Assembly (NCBI GenBank): GCA_039000515.1
Contig: JBCFYV010000012.1
Coordinates: 112,429,883-112,493,882, forward strand
Reading direction: 5' to 3'
From: Timema cristinae
Lineage: Eukaryota > Arthropoda > Insecta > Phasmatodea > Timematidae
Length of the DNA: 64,000 nucleotides
Shown: in pieces, positions 1 to 11,616 of the stretch
Layout: the number at the start of each line of letters is the position of its first letter
How positions within the stretch are numbered: position 1 is the stretch's first letter
Notes under the pieces: generated by a model
Seen by the model: only the letters and a program-made list of their open reading frames with translations
Database searches by the model: none
What the model was told of the DNA's origin: nothing
Made by a program: the position numbers and the translations under genes

Positions 1-1110
1 TTGATTTCCATTATTATAGAATTATTTCGCCACTGGGCCACCTCGTTGTTAAATAAATCTATACTTTGTTGATTATTTGATGTGGAGCAATAATGCAGAG
101 CAACAAGCTATTATTTAAATTTTTACTTAAAATTAAATCTTTCTTAACTTTAATATTGCATCACTCTTTACTAAAAGTAGGAATACTACCAAAAGTATTA
201 AGTTTTTGCCTTTAGGTATATTCGAGACTTTTTATATTCATTTAGAACACCTTTAAAACTTTAGGGTTTTATTATTTGCAAGCTTGTACTATATTCAAGC
301 CATTACTGTATGCTGCATGTTGGGATGATAACTTAATTTATAAGTTAAGAACGAAATATGTTTATCTTGTTTGCAATACAACATTTTGTAAATTTAACAT
401 CCCTTTCCCCACCAAGATGTTTATTTTCTTTAAAAATAGTTTCACAATGCCTTAGCTTATAAATAGGGCCATACTGTAATACTTCAAGGCAAGACTGCTA
501 CCTTTCATAGAGTGGAGTGTATCTACAGTGTATTTTCTAAGTTTAACGAGTGTTGTTATTGTTTGAAATATTGTCATTCTTGCCACTTTTATTGATGAAC
601 AATAGTTTAGTATGCAAATGTTGTGCGGTAATAATATTCAGTAAATGACCAATACAGAACTAGAGTAGTCGGCTGCCTAGACTTTTAAATGTGTGATTTA
701 GTCTTCACACAGACTGGTTATAGGTCACAGATATTTTGTTTCATTCCAGTCTTGGGTGGGTCAAAAGGACTATAGTATTTGTGTACATATTGATTAATGA
801 TACATTCGATAGGTCAAGCTTGTTATGACTTTTTATATAAACATTATTAGATACCTAATGTTCATTCAGAAGGTTTGATCACATCCTTGCCTGTAGGTGT
901 GTGAATAGAACAAGTAAGTGTAATGTTTACAACTTCCTAGTCTACTATTAGGTCTATTGACTGTCACAAAGTAGTTGTTTGTGTAGGTTTAAGTATGTTA
1001 TTACACGGTGCTTTTGGATGGGCAGCTTACTTATTTAACTGTACGCCTACTAACTCTATGGTATTAGGAACTCGAGCATTAATTGCTGTAACTAAAAAAA
1101 GTATGCAATT

Positions 1111-1316
1111 TATCCCTATCTTGAGATAGTTCTATCCAGTTCACCTAATTATAATACCCTATCCCTATCTTAAGCTAGTTCTATCCAGCCTACCTCATTA
1201 CATCCTTACACCCTATTCCTATCTTTAGCTAGTTCTATTTAGTCTACCTCATTACACCCTATCCCTATCTTGAGCTACTGTAGTTTTATCCAGTCTACCT
1301 CATTACACCCTATCTA
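1111..1316. repeat. Diverged minisatellite, about 50-bp unit, four copies
   Basis: Four copies start near 1111, 1160, 1214 and 1260. Each begins TATYCCTATCTT, continues with a form of AGCTAGTTCTAT, and ends in CTACCTCATTACACCC. Unit length varies from 46 to 54 bp, so the array is old and drifting. No coding role is seen. Confidence 0.8.
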
Positions 1317-3944
1317 TTTCAGGTCCATTCAAATGTCTAGATCTTCCAAACGGTCTCTTCCCATTGATTTTTCCAGTCAGTACCTTGAACAAGGTTCTAG
1401 TTGATTCAATGTATGCTGAATGTTTTGCCCACAGTAACCTGCAAGATTCAATTAACTATATAATGTCTGGTGATTACAGGATATGTAACTAATCACTTTG
1501 TTACTTCCTCATTTCTCCATTACCTTTGTCCCTTTTTGAACCATATATTTTCCTAATACTTTGTTTTCGACCCATATTAATTTATTCTCATCATGTGAGT
1601 CAAGAGACCATGTTTCATAACCATGAAGAACAGTTGGTATTACTATTTTTTTGTATGTATATTATGTGTTTTCATTTTTTGACATCATGTGAGATGTTAA
1701 CAACTTACTGACTGAGTAATAGCATCCATTTCCTGACAGTTATTTTCCTAATTTCCACTCTAATATTTTTATTGCTAGTTAAAATTGTTTCCAAAAGTTT
1801 GAACTCGTTATTCTAAAAAAAAAACACCCAGGGTTGTGGAATGTGTATGCCAAACCTTTTATTCCAACTCCTCTATTTTTCTACTGTCCGACTCCAATTC
1901 CGTCATAAATGGCTAATGTATATTAATTAGTAATAACAAATTTACTGCAGTAAAATGCTCCAATACAGACCACTTTATGGAAAACTTCTTTGACACTGTG
2001 AATGTATATTTAAATAAGTTTGTCAAGAAAAAAAATACAAATATTTGTCCTAAATAATAAAATTAGAATGATATAGTTAACATTTAATGCTATAATTTTT
2101 TATAGGTTTTTATTTTGAAATCTGAGTCAATACATTTTTACAGTTTCTTAACTCTGACTCCACCAAAAAAATTCTGGCTCCAACTCCACAACCCTACTAA
2201 CTTGCTGCTATTGAATTCGCCGAATGTAAGTCAGTGATTAGTTAACTTGCCATTTGCTTTACCCCAGCGAGTAAAGTTGGAGACTGGGCTACCTAACTCG
2301 CTCACTAGTTTATACACTAGTAATCTTGTCTTATGTAATTGAGGCTTTTGGAAACAAATGATTAGCGGATAATATATATTGGAAAAATTGGTCGGGATAG
2401 AGTTAAATATGTTTCAAATTTGGACAAATTCTTTAATATCTCGGTCGATACAGCAGTGATATGTTAAGTCGAACATCCATAGTTCAAATTTCTCTCTGTG
2501 CATATTTTTCAAATATATTACAAAATAAATTGAGCCAAATAAATTAAAAGTTAAAGATTTAAACTCTAAGTTGACCATGGTGGCAAAACTTTGTTTCTTA
2601 TTGGAATATTATTAATTTAAAACAAAAACTATCAAGACTGATTTACAAAAATGATTTTTTCTGGAATATTTTAATAATCTTATTGTTTTCTTTTTAAACT
2701 CATTTTGTTTGTGATTTTGTTTGTCCCATCTTTATATTTTCTCCCTTTGATGGTTTCTTGAACTGATTTTTTTTCTATTGTATTTTTTTATAATTTATTA
2801 ATGATCTAACAATTTTTTGTTTTAACATTTTAAGTTTGAAATGTAAATATATCACAATGTTTATTAATGTTATTATTTATGTCTTTAGTTATATTTTCAA
2901 TATCTCAAGATCAATTATGTATGCTTTTTTTATTTATTCCAATCGCTTATGAAAGCTTTTGTTTAAGAACAAAATGCCCATTTTAAAAATATGTATTCAA
3001 AGAACAATGGCACGGAAGTCCTTTATTTTAACTCGACTTTCTAGTTTTGGAGCTAAATAAATCGTGGAAAATGAAACATCTTAAATTTTCTTTTTTTAAA
3101 GTGTTGGCAATAAAGATTGTTAGTTTGAATTGGGATATTTTATAGCTTATATGTTGCTTTTAAACTAATATCTCTCCTACATAATTTTAGAAAAATGTTT
3201 ACAACTAGATCCAAGGTCAATTTATTAGAACACGGACAACATATATTTAAGCCTCAACTTAATGTGAATCCATGATCAAATGTATTTTTATTTTCATCAG
3301 AACTTAAAAAAAAGATTGATTTTCTAAGATAAAGATTTGAACAAAATTAAATGGCTTCAACTTATCAAAGTTGCTTACTAATACTAAACTTAAGTTATTT
3401 GATAAGTTTTAACCAGACATTGTTTCAAATAAATTTATTTCTACATTCCTCACAACAATAACAACAAGAGGAAATACTTATTGTCTACGTGGTTTATTTT
3501 TTTTATAATGAATGCAGAATACTGTGCAAAGTTATTTATCATCATTATTGTGGTGATACATCCAATTTCATCAGATTTATGTTTCAAATAACTGTAAGAG
3601 GGTTAACCTCCCACCCGTTATTCAGGTAATGCCAAAGAATAAATTGTTAACACAAATAGGGGCCTATAAGAGTAGTTAAAAAACATCTTTGCAGATGTCA
3701 TTTTCCAACTATACTTTAATGAATTCCTTTACACCGCTGTTTATCCACAGCTAAAGATAATTTCAACCAACTGTGGGATGAAAGCTTTGAATACTCAAAT
3801 TCTTAAGTATACGAGAGGACTTGAAAATATATTAAATTTGAGATTTGTTTTGATAGAATTTGTTTAAGAGATCTTATACGTCAAACAAATCTAACAATAA
3901 AACCCCAGACCTATTAACTCACCTAATTAAATGCATGAATGATT

Positions 3945-4078
3945 TAATAATCTATCTCCACACAAATGCAGACACACTTCCTCTAAAATTCAACCTTACT
4001 AACCCTTAACTCATTAACATAATTAATACATAGGCATATGACCCAAATGGGTAGTATGACGCTGTGCTAAGAAAATAT
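3945..4078 (+). mobile_element. SINE-A, 3' half
   Basis: This matches the 3' half of the full SINE-A copy at 28088-28344: an ACTTCCTCTAAA block, a CATTAACATAATTA block, and the diagnostic tail ATGACCCAAATGGGTAGTATGACGC at lower identity. The tRNA-like head is missing, as expected for a 5'-truncated retroposed copy. Confidence 0.7.
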
Positions 4079-4410
4079 TTCTATATATGCAATAAAATAA
4101 ACCCTGTAAGTTTACTATGCTTTCTAAAAATGTTATCAGAGATTCAAGTAAAATAGTATATTTGACTCTTCTCCAAACATAAACCTAACTTTCCATTTCC
4201 TCAATCATGTGTGTCCTCGGTAGACAATCCCTTCTTATCTATTTAGGTTGTGGTTGAAGATACATTGTGTTTTTTTTTAATTACCTATTATTATGTAAGC
4301 TCTTTTTCACATGTTATCTAATTACAAATTAATTTGAAACCAATTTTAAAACTTACATTACACATTAATATAATAGTTTGTTTATAGTGAAATTAAAATA
4401 TATCCTCTGT

Positions 4411-4741
4411 CAGCAGTTCCCAATCTATGGTACATACAGTTATTTCCGGTGTTACGCTGTCTGAAGCCAGACAAAACAAGTGAATTAACGCTTGATAAAA
4501 TCCTATAAATACATAACCCAGTCTAACCAAAAGTAAAACAGATTCAAGCAATAATTAGAGGGATGGCAACACTGATTCTAGCTCAGACAAAGAATGCAGC
4601 TGCACAATCTCTGTTCTTATGTTCCTGGGCACAATTAAAAATGTACCGAAATAGTAAATATTCAATTTTATCTCAGTAGTACTGTAAAAAATATGAAAAT
4701 TGATGGGTTGGTATGCCATTCAAAAAGTTTGGGAACCGCTG
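4411..4741. mobile_element. hAT-type MITE
   Basis: The ends are inverted repeats. The left end reads CAGCAGTTCCCAATCTATGG and the reverse complement of the right end reads CAGCGGTTCCCAAACTTTTT. The CAGNGGTTCCCAA terminus is typical of hAT transposons. At 331 bp with no long open frame, it is a non-autonomous deletion derivative. The flanking 8-mers agree at only about half their positions, so the target-site duplication is decayed or mis-set. Confidence 0.7.
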
Positions 4742-5789
4742 ATCTAAGTCCTCGGATATAATTAAATTTTACAGAGATTCATTATTTTCTTGTAAAACCA
4801 AATTCTTGGTATATTCTTTAAAATTTAACATATTGTATCATTTTGTATAGAATTTTACATAAATAACAAATTACCTAACTTCTAGGAATATTGAAAACAG
4901 CACATTGGTTTTTGAAACATTCTATGTGTTGGTTATCTCTGAAATTTTGAAACATGTTTCTAACCAATGCACTATTACAAACTGTGTTAGTGAAGTACTT
5001 ATAGTAGACAAGATAAATGGATAATGAATATTTTAATAGTCTCATAGAACAGTACATGTTAAAGCTAAGTTGTATTACTATTTAAATACATGTATTAATA
5101 AATGTTAATTAAATGATTAAAATAATCCAATAGTTTCAATTATTCTACAAAACTTGACAAAACATACCTACTAAATGGGCTTAAATTAATACTCTGGGGG
5201 TTTCAATCAATGTTTTTTTTCTGCTTTTATCTAAATAGCTAAAGTTAGTCATAACTACTTTACTGAATATAAATTAAACTTGCACCAAGCATAAGTTTTG
5301 TATACAGTGGTGTTATAACATTGCTACAAACAGCCCTTAAGGGAGGAGTTTAGTTTATGCGAGAAAAGGTGATTGTTTTTTTGAGTTTTTATATATAGCA
5401 AAACTCCCTCCCCCCTCCCAAAAATAAATCCTCTAGTAGGAACATGGAGTTTAATCTTCTTCAAATGGTGATATCAACAGTAATTGTTGAATATCTGTTA
5501 CGAACATAACGGTATTAGATGACAAACTTTTTAAATGAAAAAAAGTTATCATTAAATTACAGAACATCCTTGACAAATATTTATCACCATGTGAAGAAAA
5601 TTACACTTTCTGTTTCTACTGAAGCAATATTTGATTTCTCTCTGACAAAAAAAAAATATTTTAAATAAAAACTGCAAAAATACTTACCTTAACTCACCTT
5701 CCCTACAACCACACCTTAATATGTTTAAGTTTAGATGACAATCACCAAATAGCTCTTTTATAAAACATATGTCACACATAAATGTCATA

Positions 5790-6010
5790 GCTCTTTGAGA
5801 GTAACCTTTTTTCACTTTTTGAGGTATATTTTGTTATATACATAAGAAACAAGGATAGTAACAAACCAAATATATCTTTTATAATGAAAAGAGAAACACT
5901 GTTACCCACTGTACAAAGAGGTTGCCTCTTAAAAAAAATTGATTATCGCTTAATCCCCTAACTTAGGCTTTGTTCCATTAGAGGGAGTGATAAACATACA
6001 AGGCAACTTC
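5790..6010 (-). mobile_element. Interspersed repeat R8, partial
   Basis: Shares long stretches with 19085-19310 (same orientation) and, as reverse complement, with 24560-24800. Shared blocks include CACTTTTTGAGGTA, the ATACATA segment and the GGGAGTGATAAACATA region. The copy at 24071-24842 shows that this family has inverted termini, so this is a fragment of a non-autonomous DNA transposon. Confidence 0.55.
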
Positions 6011-6084
6011 CTAGTAGAAACCAACAAAGAAAAGGGGAAGAAAGAGAAATTGGTTAAGAATGATAGAACATTTTTAAATTTTTA

Positions 6085-6860
6085 AATTACCTTTCTCATC
6101 ATCATTGATGATCCCTGTGGCTAGGTCAGTTTAGTAAAATGCCTCCAACTTCCTCTATCCTTCCACAATTCTCCTCCTTTCACTTGCAAACTTTCTGTTA
6201 TCTGCTCCTCCCATCTCTTTCTTTGCCTCTCTTTGGGTCTTTTCCCTACATAACTTACTTCATTTCCAACATTATTTTGGCATCCTTTCTTTTTCCATCC
6301 TCAATACATCCCATACCATCTCAGTCTTGCTTCCTCTACTATCTCATGTACTCCAACATCCTCATTACATGTCCATACCATCTCAGTCTTGCTTCCTCTA
6401 CTATCTCCTGTACTCCAACATCCTCATTACATGTCCATACCATCTCAGTCTTGCTTCCTCTACTATCTCCTGTAATCCAACATCCTCATTACATCCCCAT
6501 ACCATCTCAGTCTTGCTTCCTCTACTATCTCATGTACTCCAATATCCTCATTACATGTCCATACCATCTCAGTCTTGCTTCCTCTACTATCTCCTGTACT
6601 CCAACATCCTCATTACATTCCCATACCATCTCAGTCTTGCTTCCTCTACTATCTCATGTACTCCAACATCCTCATTACATGTCCATACCATCTCAGTCTT
6701 GCTTCCTCTACTATCTCATGTACTCCCTGTGCCTTAGTCTTTCCCGAATAACTTCATTCCTAATCTTGTTTCTCCTCGTGACAGCTAACATGCTCCTCAC
6801 AAACTTCATTCCCATGGCCCCCACTTTCTTTGTCTCGCTTAGGTACAATGTCCATATTTA
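6085..6860 (-). mobile_element. Non-LTR retrotransposon fragment, end of reverse-transcriptase ORF
   Basis: Read on the minus strand from about 6815 this encodes MKFVRSMLAVTRRNKIRNE followed by VIRERLR. Further on, each repeat unit encodes EEARLRWYGHVMRM, and near 6230 it encodes GKRPKGRQRKRWEEQI. These blocks, in this order, are the well-known C-terminal end of LINE ORF2 proteins, after the reverse-transcriptase core. The fragment ends near 6100 in a short ATGATG-rich tail. It is dead: it carries frameshifts and stops, and its middle is tandemly amplified. The same LINE group left another fragment at 56495-56720. Confidence 0.8.
6300..6730. repeat. 62-bp minisatellite inside the LINE fragment
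   Basis: About seven near-identical 62-bp units, each with CATACCATCTCAGTCTTGCT followed by TCCTCTACTATCTC and ending CATCCTCATTACATGTC. Because 62 is not a multiple of three, each unit shifts frame. The open frames on both strands here are by-products of the array, not genes. The unit is the LINE segment encoding EEARLRWYGHVMRM. Confidence 0.9.
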
Positions 6861-7296
6861 CCTTTTACCTTTCTATTAAATTTAATTGTCATTAGCAACT
6901 GAAACTTTACTTTCTTTTGGACAAATATGTGTAAAGAATGTTTTATAATTAAAACTCTACTTATGCATTTTAAAAAAAGCTGGCCCTGACTAAAAAAGAT
7001 CTCCTTTCAAATTTTGCCATAAATTAAAAATTTATATTTTAACTTAATTATTCTGGCTAAGCCTCGATTTTTTTTTTAATCAACCTTTAGTTTGTTTCTT
7101 TCTTTAAACACATACTTTACTTCTGGTCAGGAAGTATTCTAGTTTATTTTACTTACAATCACATTAAAGAATAACATGAATTATAAAACATAAATGAAAT
7201 AGTATAGGAGTGTTTTTTTAATTAAAATTGTATTTTAAAATGACTTATTATCCAAACATTCAAAACACCCAAAATTATGAAACTGTGTGCATATGT

Positions 7297-10200
7297 TTAA
7301 GAAAACAGTGAAAACATCGAAGAGGTTTTAGATTTCTTGTTATCAAAATTAAAGTTGAATCCATCGTTGGCTTTATTTGTTTCACCAGCTTTGGACTGAT
7401 TATCTTTACCTCCAAACAAAGCAGCCGTGTTTGATGACTGGCCTGTCGTGGGGCCAAAATTAAACCCCCCAAAGTTGAAACCCGATTTCGGCTCATCTGA
7501 AGGGTTGCAGTTCCAAGTCTCATAATTCATAGGTACGTCCGGCGACAGTACTGGAATATATGAATCCACGGAGTTGCTACCATCTGCAGGCTAACAGGAC
7601 CATAATTCATCCCTCCTTCAGGGTAAACAAAGCTCTCTGCTCCATCTTGAAAGTTTTTTTGTGGACCTTCTGGTGGAGAAACGAAATGATAATATTCCCC
7701 AAGGTTGTTTTCCTGGTTGTTAATGTTGTAGTCCTCTTCTATAGTGCCCTGGCTGTAGTACTGAGTGCTGGCAGGACTTGATATGTCTTCACCATCCTTT
7801 CCTTGACTTAAAGAGCCAGGTTCTTTGGTACCTACTGGAACAATCGTTAATATTTTAAAATTGATTTTAGGCTTTTGGCATGTTTGGTCGTTATTAGGGT
7901 ATACTTTGAACCACATATCCTGCCAAATAAAGCTGCATTCTCTAGCCCAAGATTTTAACAAGAATCTTCTTTAAGACTCTTATTTTAGCATGGCCAGGTA
8001 AGAGCCAACTGATTCTTTCAACCACAGCAGAAACCATAGTCCCCTGACTAGAAGGTTTAGGTAAGTTTCCAAAGCCATACGCACAAGACACAAGATTCTT
8101 TATATTGGTGGTATTCAACCTGGGGTACGCCAAGATATCTTAGGGGGTAGGTAAAATTTAAAATGTACATTTATATTATTTCATGATAAACACTAAATTT
8201 TATAAACTAACTCTCTTAATATGTTTCCTTCAGTGAGTTGAAAGTTAGCTAATATTGGCATAGCAGAATTTTTAAAATAATTTGTTTAGGATAAGAACCG
8301 TCTGACGCTTTAGCTCAATCGATGGCGTGTCTGTCTACTGAGCTAAGGGTCCCGGCGTAGCCAAAAATTTATCATTGGTGAAATGTGGGTTTACCCTTTC
8401 ACATTAATAAATTAATGGCAGGGGACTGGATGTTGTGCCTGTCCTAGTCTTAAGTTAAATTATAAGACATATGAAGCTATGACAGGTCTAGCAAGCCGGT
8501 AGTGGAAAAATATATGGCTTGAATAAAAAACTGACCCAGAACAAAGGCTGGAAATAATAATGGATACTAAAGTGAAGGGATAAGTACCAGATGATGCACT
8601 TTAAAATCCCCCATATTATATCCAAAGCTATTAGTTGTAAAATTGTTCATTACTTTCATTGTTTTCTATTAAATTCTTGACACAAGTTTTATTAAAGACA
8701 TACATGTCAGTGTACTTCACAAAATATGGGATTGTCCATAAATAACGTAATGCTAATTTTTTTTTTTACCCTGTCCGCCCCCTTGTCACTATTTTGTAAA
8801 CCCCCTGACTAATATTAAATCCCAATATCACACAGCCCTTCCTATTTAAGTAGTATTTTTAATTTTAGAGCCTATATAATCCTTTTATTGAAATGTGTTT
8901 GTATCTGTTCACCAAGCTCGCCGATTGAAGTCGATGAGTTGATTGTTATTTGTTTTTATGTCCGCCCTCGTCATAGTTGGTCATGCCAAGAACTATCCTC
9001 CATTCTCTGATATATGTACATAGTTCATGGAAAGCCTCAATAATGACTCGGTCAAACTAATAATCTATATTCAGATAAGCTCTTCTACTTAGTATTTCAA
9101 AAATATCAGAAAATTCCGAGTGACTCTTTGAAATTACCTTGACCTTTACAGGTGACTAACTTTTTACAGTTAGACCTATTTATGATATTTAGAATTTTCA
9201 AATTAATCAACCTTACCTTCTTGGCTATCAGGGGGATCTGCAATTTCTTTCTGGAAGTCGGAAGTGCGCAAATTCTCCATGTTGTAGTTGTTGCTTCCGA
9301 CAGTTTCTTGACAGTTCTCAGGTATGTTTAAACAATGTGTACCGTCTGTGGTGACGCTGGAGTACTGTTCGTTAGAGATGGTGTCTTGTGATTCCTTGTT
9401 TGTCAAATGACTGGGCACAGTATATTGGAAATAGGGGGACATTTTGCTTTTGATATAAGCTTTTTTCGCTTCATCAAACTTACACGATGGGGGAGTTAGA
9501 GGCAATATTACTTCATTACTATTAGTTGACCCTTGTGATATGATTATCTCTGCAGGCTCCAAATTAATTTCGGAATTGTTTTCTCTGTTGTCGTTGAGGA
9601 TGGCACACTTGCTTTGTTGTGAGATGAGTGCATCATTTTGTTGACTTTCATTGCGAGGTTGGTCATCAAAACTTACTGATTCTTCAAACATATTTGTGTT
9701 TCTGTTGATATTTTCCTTTTCTGACTGATTTTCTATGGAAATAGGATATGGATCATGCAGGGACAAATTTGGTTTAGAAATGTTTGTTACATCTGGAGTT
9801 GGTACACTCCAATTAATAGCTGACTCATCATCTGAGGTTCCATTCAAAGTAGAAAGCTGTTCTAGAAAACACATTTTTTTCTGTGGCGGTGAGTTCTCAA
9901 AAAGAGATGGCAAGGAAGGTACACTATATGATAATTCAGATTGAGACATCCGAAGTTTTAATCGTTTCAGATATTGACTATGTGGAGTCAATGTTGGTTC
10001 CCCATTTTCTTTTGAAGTGTTTATTTCAAGATTTGCTTGCTCGTTTAGGGGTTTTTCTTTTAGATACATATTTCTTTGTGTTATTTGCCTTTGGCGAAGC
10101 GTTTGTTGTAGTTCATCTCTCTCCATTTTTTTTAACTTGATGTTTGATCTCAATTCTCTAATTTTCTCAACAAGCTCTAAATTATTTCTCTGAATTGCTA

Positions 10201-10761
10201 GGTTAGACTTCTTGGTTTTGGCCAACTTTATTATAAGACACTCATTTTGAAGTTTATTAATCTTACCCAGTGTTTGGATTTTGTTTCTCATTTCTGACAA
10301 GTCCACTCTGAATTGTCTCAACCTTATGTCAAATTGTTTAACAGTAGTCAACAAACTATTGCGTTCTAAAAATATAGGAAAGCTTTCATATGTGTGTTTG
10401 TAGTCTTTCCATATAGAATCATACTTAGAAATTATTGATGCATACCTACTTTTATATTCTGAAACCTTTTTGTCTTCTTGTTGAAGTTCTTGTTTGAGTT
10501 TGCATTTCAGTTCCTCTATCATTTGAATAGAGTTACGAATCCATCTAAGCAATTTATTAATTGAATTTCTTTTTTAGATGTAGCCTCCTTGATTGTTTTT
10601 AATTCAACAATAGAATTTTTAATGGCTGCTGTGTCATTGTTTATTGCCAATAACTTAGCAGTTAATTGTTTGCAGCATACCTTTTCATTTGTAATTGCTC
10701 TTTCTAAACTTTTAACTTCTCTACTAAAATAGTCTAAATCAATATCATTAGGTTGAGCCAT
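7297..10761 (-). CDS. SIX6OS1-like coiled-coil protein (candidate synaptonemal-complex central element)
   Basis: Reconstructed from the minus strand. The first block is 10761 to about 10530, with ATG at 10761 in context GAAATGG. It continues to 9217, where a GAAG/GTAAGG donor sits. After an intron the second block starts at 7834 (acceptor TTGTTCCAG) and runs to the stop at 7297. Both splice sites are phase 1 and agree. The N-terminal 230 or so residues are charged and coiled-coil, with YKSRYASIISKYDSIWKDYK and then YESFPIFLERNSLL. The middle is Ser/Asn-rich and disordered. The end is FG-rich (GFNFGGFNFGP, GFNFNFD, SMFSLFS). Spacing of the KYDSIWKDYKHTYESFP block and the FNF-rich tail recall the vertebrate meiotic protein SIX6OS1/C14orf39, which bridges central-element proteins. 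That assignment is inference from remembered family features. Two one-base frame breaks occur, near 10525-10573 and 7575-7600; each is closed by one extra base. They may be assembly errors or decay. Confidence 0.6.
8305..8575 (+). mobile_element. SINE-C (tRNA-headed)
   Basis: Lies in the intron of the minus-strand coiled-coil gene. The head GCTTTAGCTCAATCGATGGC resembles a tRNA A box. The body matches copies at 37765-38850 and 45185-45465, with ATTAATGGCAGGGGACTGGA, TGTCCTAGTCTTAAGTTA, TCTAGCAAGCCGGTAGTGG and GACCCAGAACAAAGGCTGG. The 3' end is an AATAATGGAT-type tail. Confidence 0.8.
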
Positions 10762-11544
10762 TTCAATTACATGTATAAGTAAATTAAATAACTTGTTGTG
10801 CAACTTAAAATTATTTGGTTTAGATTTACCAGAACTTTAGAGAAATACGAATTTAAAATTTGAATTTAGCAGAAAATAATTATCCTTCTATTATAGACCA
10901 ACGTAATCAACAAAATAGCCCACGCTTCTTGTTCTTGTGGTTTTAGTTCCCATGATCAAACATTGAATCCTAAAAAGCGCTAGCATAGTTGTACATGATA
11001 AAATCATGTACAAAAATTAATGTTATGGTCTTAGGCTATGATTAAAATACCCTACATAATAAAGTAACACGAGAGAATATTTAATATCTTTCAGCCAAGG
11101 TGCCTTATTATTAACTACAATAATCAATAATTATCAACTACAATAATTGTTTGGTCACTCTCGTAAAAATATTTAAATATACTTTTTTTTGTGTATTTGT
11201 TTTTGAAATGGGCAGTTAGCTCGTTGCATTAAAGTTACAAAGAAACAGGTTCTGTTGACCATAAAAAAAAGATAAGTACTATATATATATATATATATAT
11301 AGTAGATGATTGGGTGGAGAGTGGAGGGAGAGGAAATGTGTTGCAGTTGAAAAGATAAATTGTCCCTTTTTTTTTTACTCGCGTATTAGCTGCGTTTTCT
11401 TGGACTAATATCAGGGAAATGGTTGTTATATTTCCTTTTGGAGTTTTGATTTTTTTGAGTAGGACTATTATTGCACTTAATGTATGGCGTGAGACGTCAT
11501 TCTCTTTTTTTTATGTATTAGCCTTATTCAAATATTACATATTT

Positions 11545-11616
<72 letters not shown>

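Larger units (their letters stand above)
1..6084. other. Intergenic, AT-rich, repeat-bearing
   Basis: I see no coding exon here. Open frames are short and lack splice context or a recognisable product. The stretch holds a four-unit minisatellite, part of a SINE-A copy, a hAT-type MITE and an interspersed repeat, each listed separately. The remainder is AT-rich sequence with poly-A and poly-T runs. Confidence 0.6.

Noticed and set aside
6139..6879. 246-residue plus-strand open frame rich in hydrophobic and serine residues
   Set aside because: It is the antisense of a dead LINE ORF2 end plus the 62-bp array. The minus strand gives the recognisable protein blocks.
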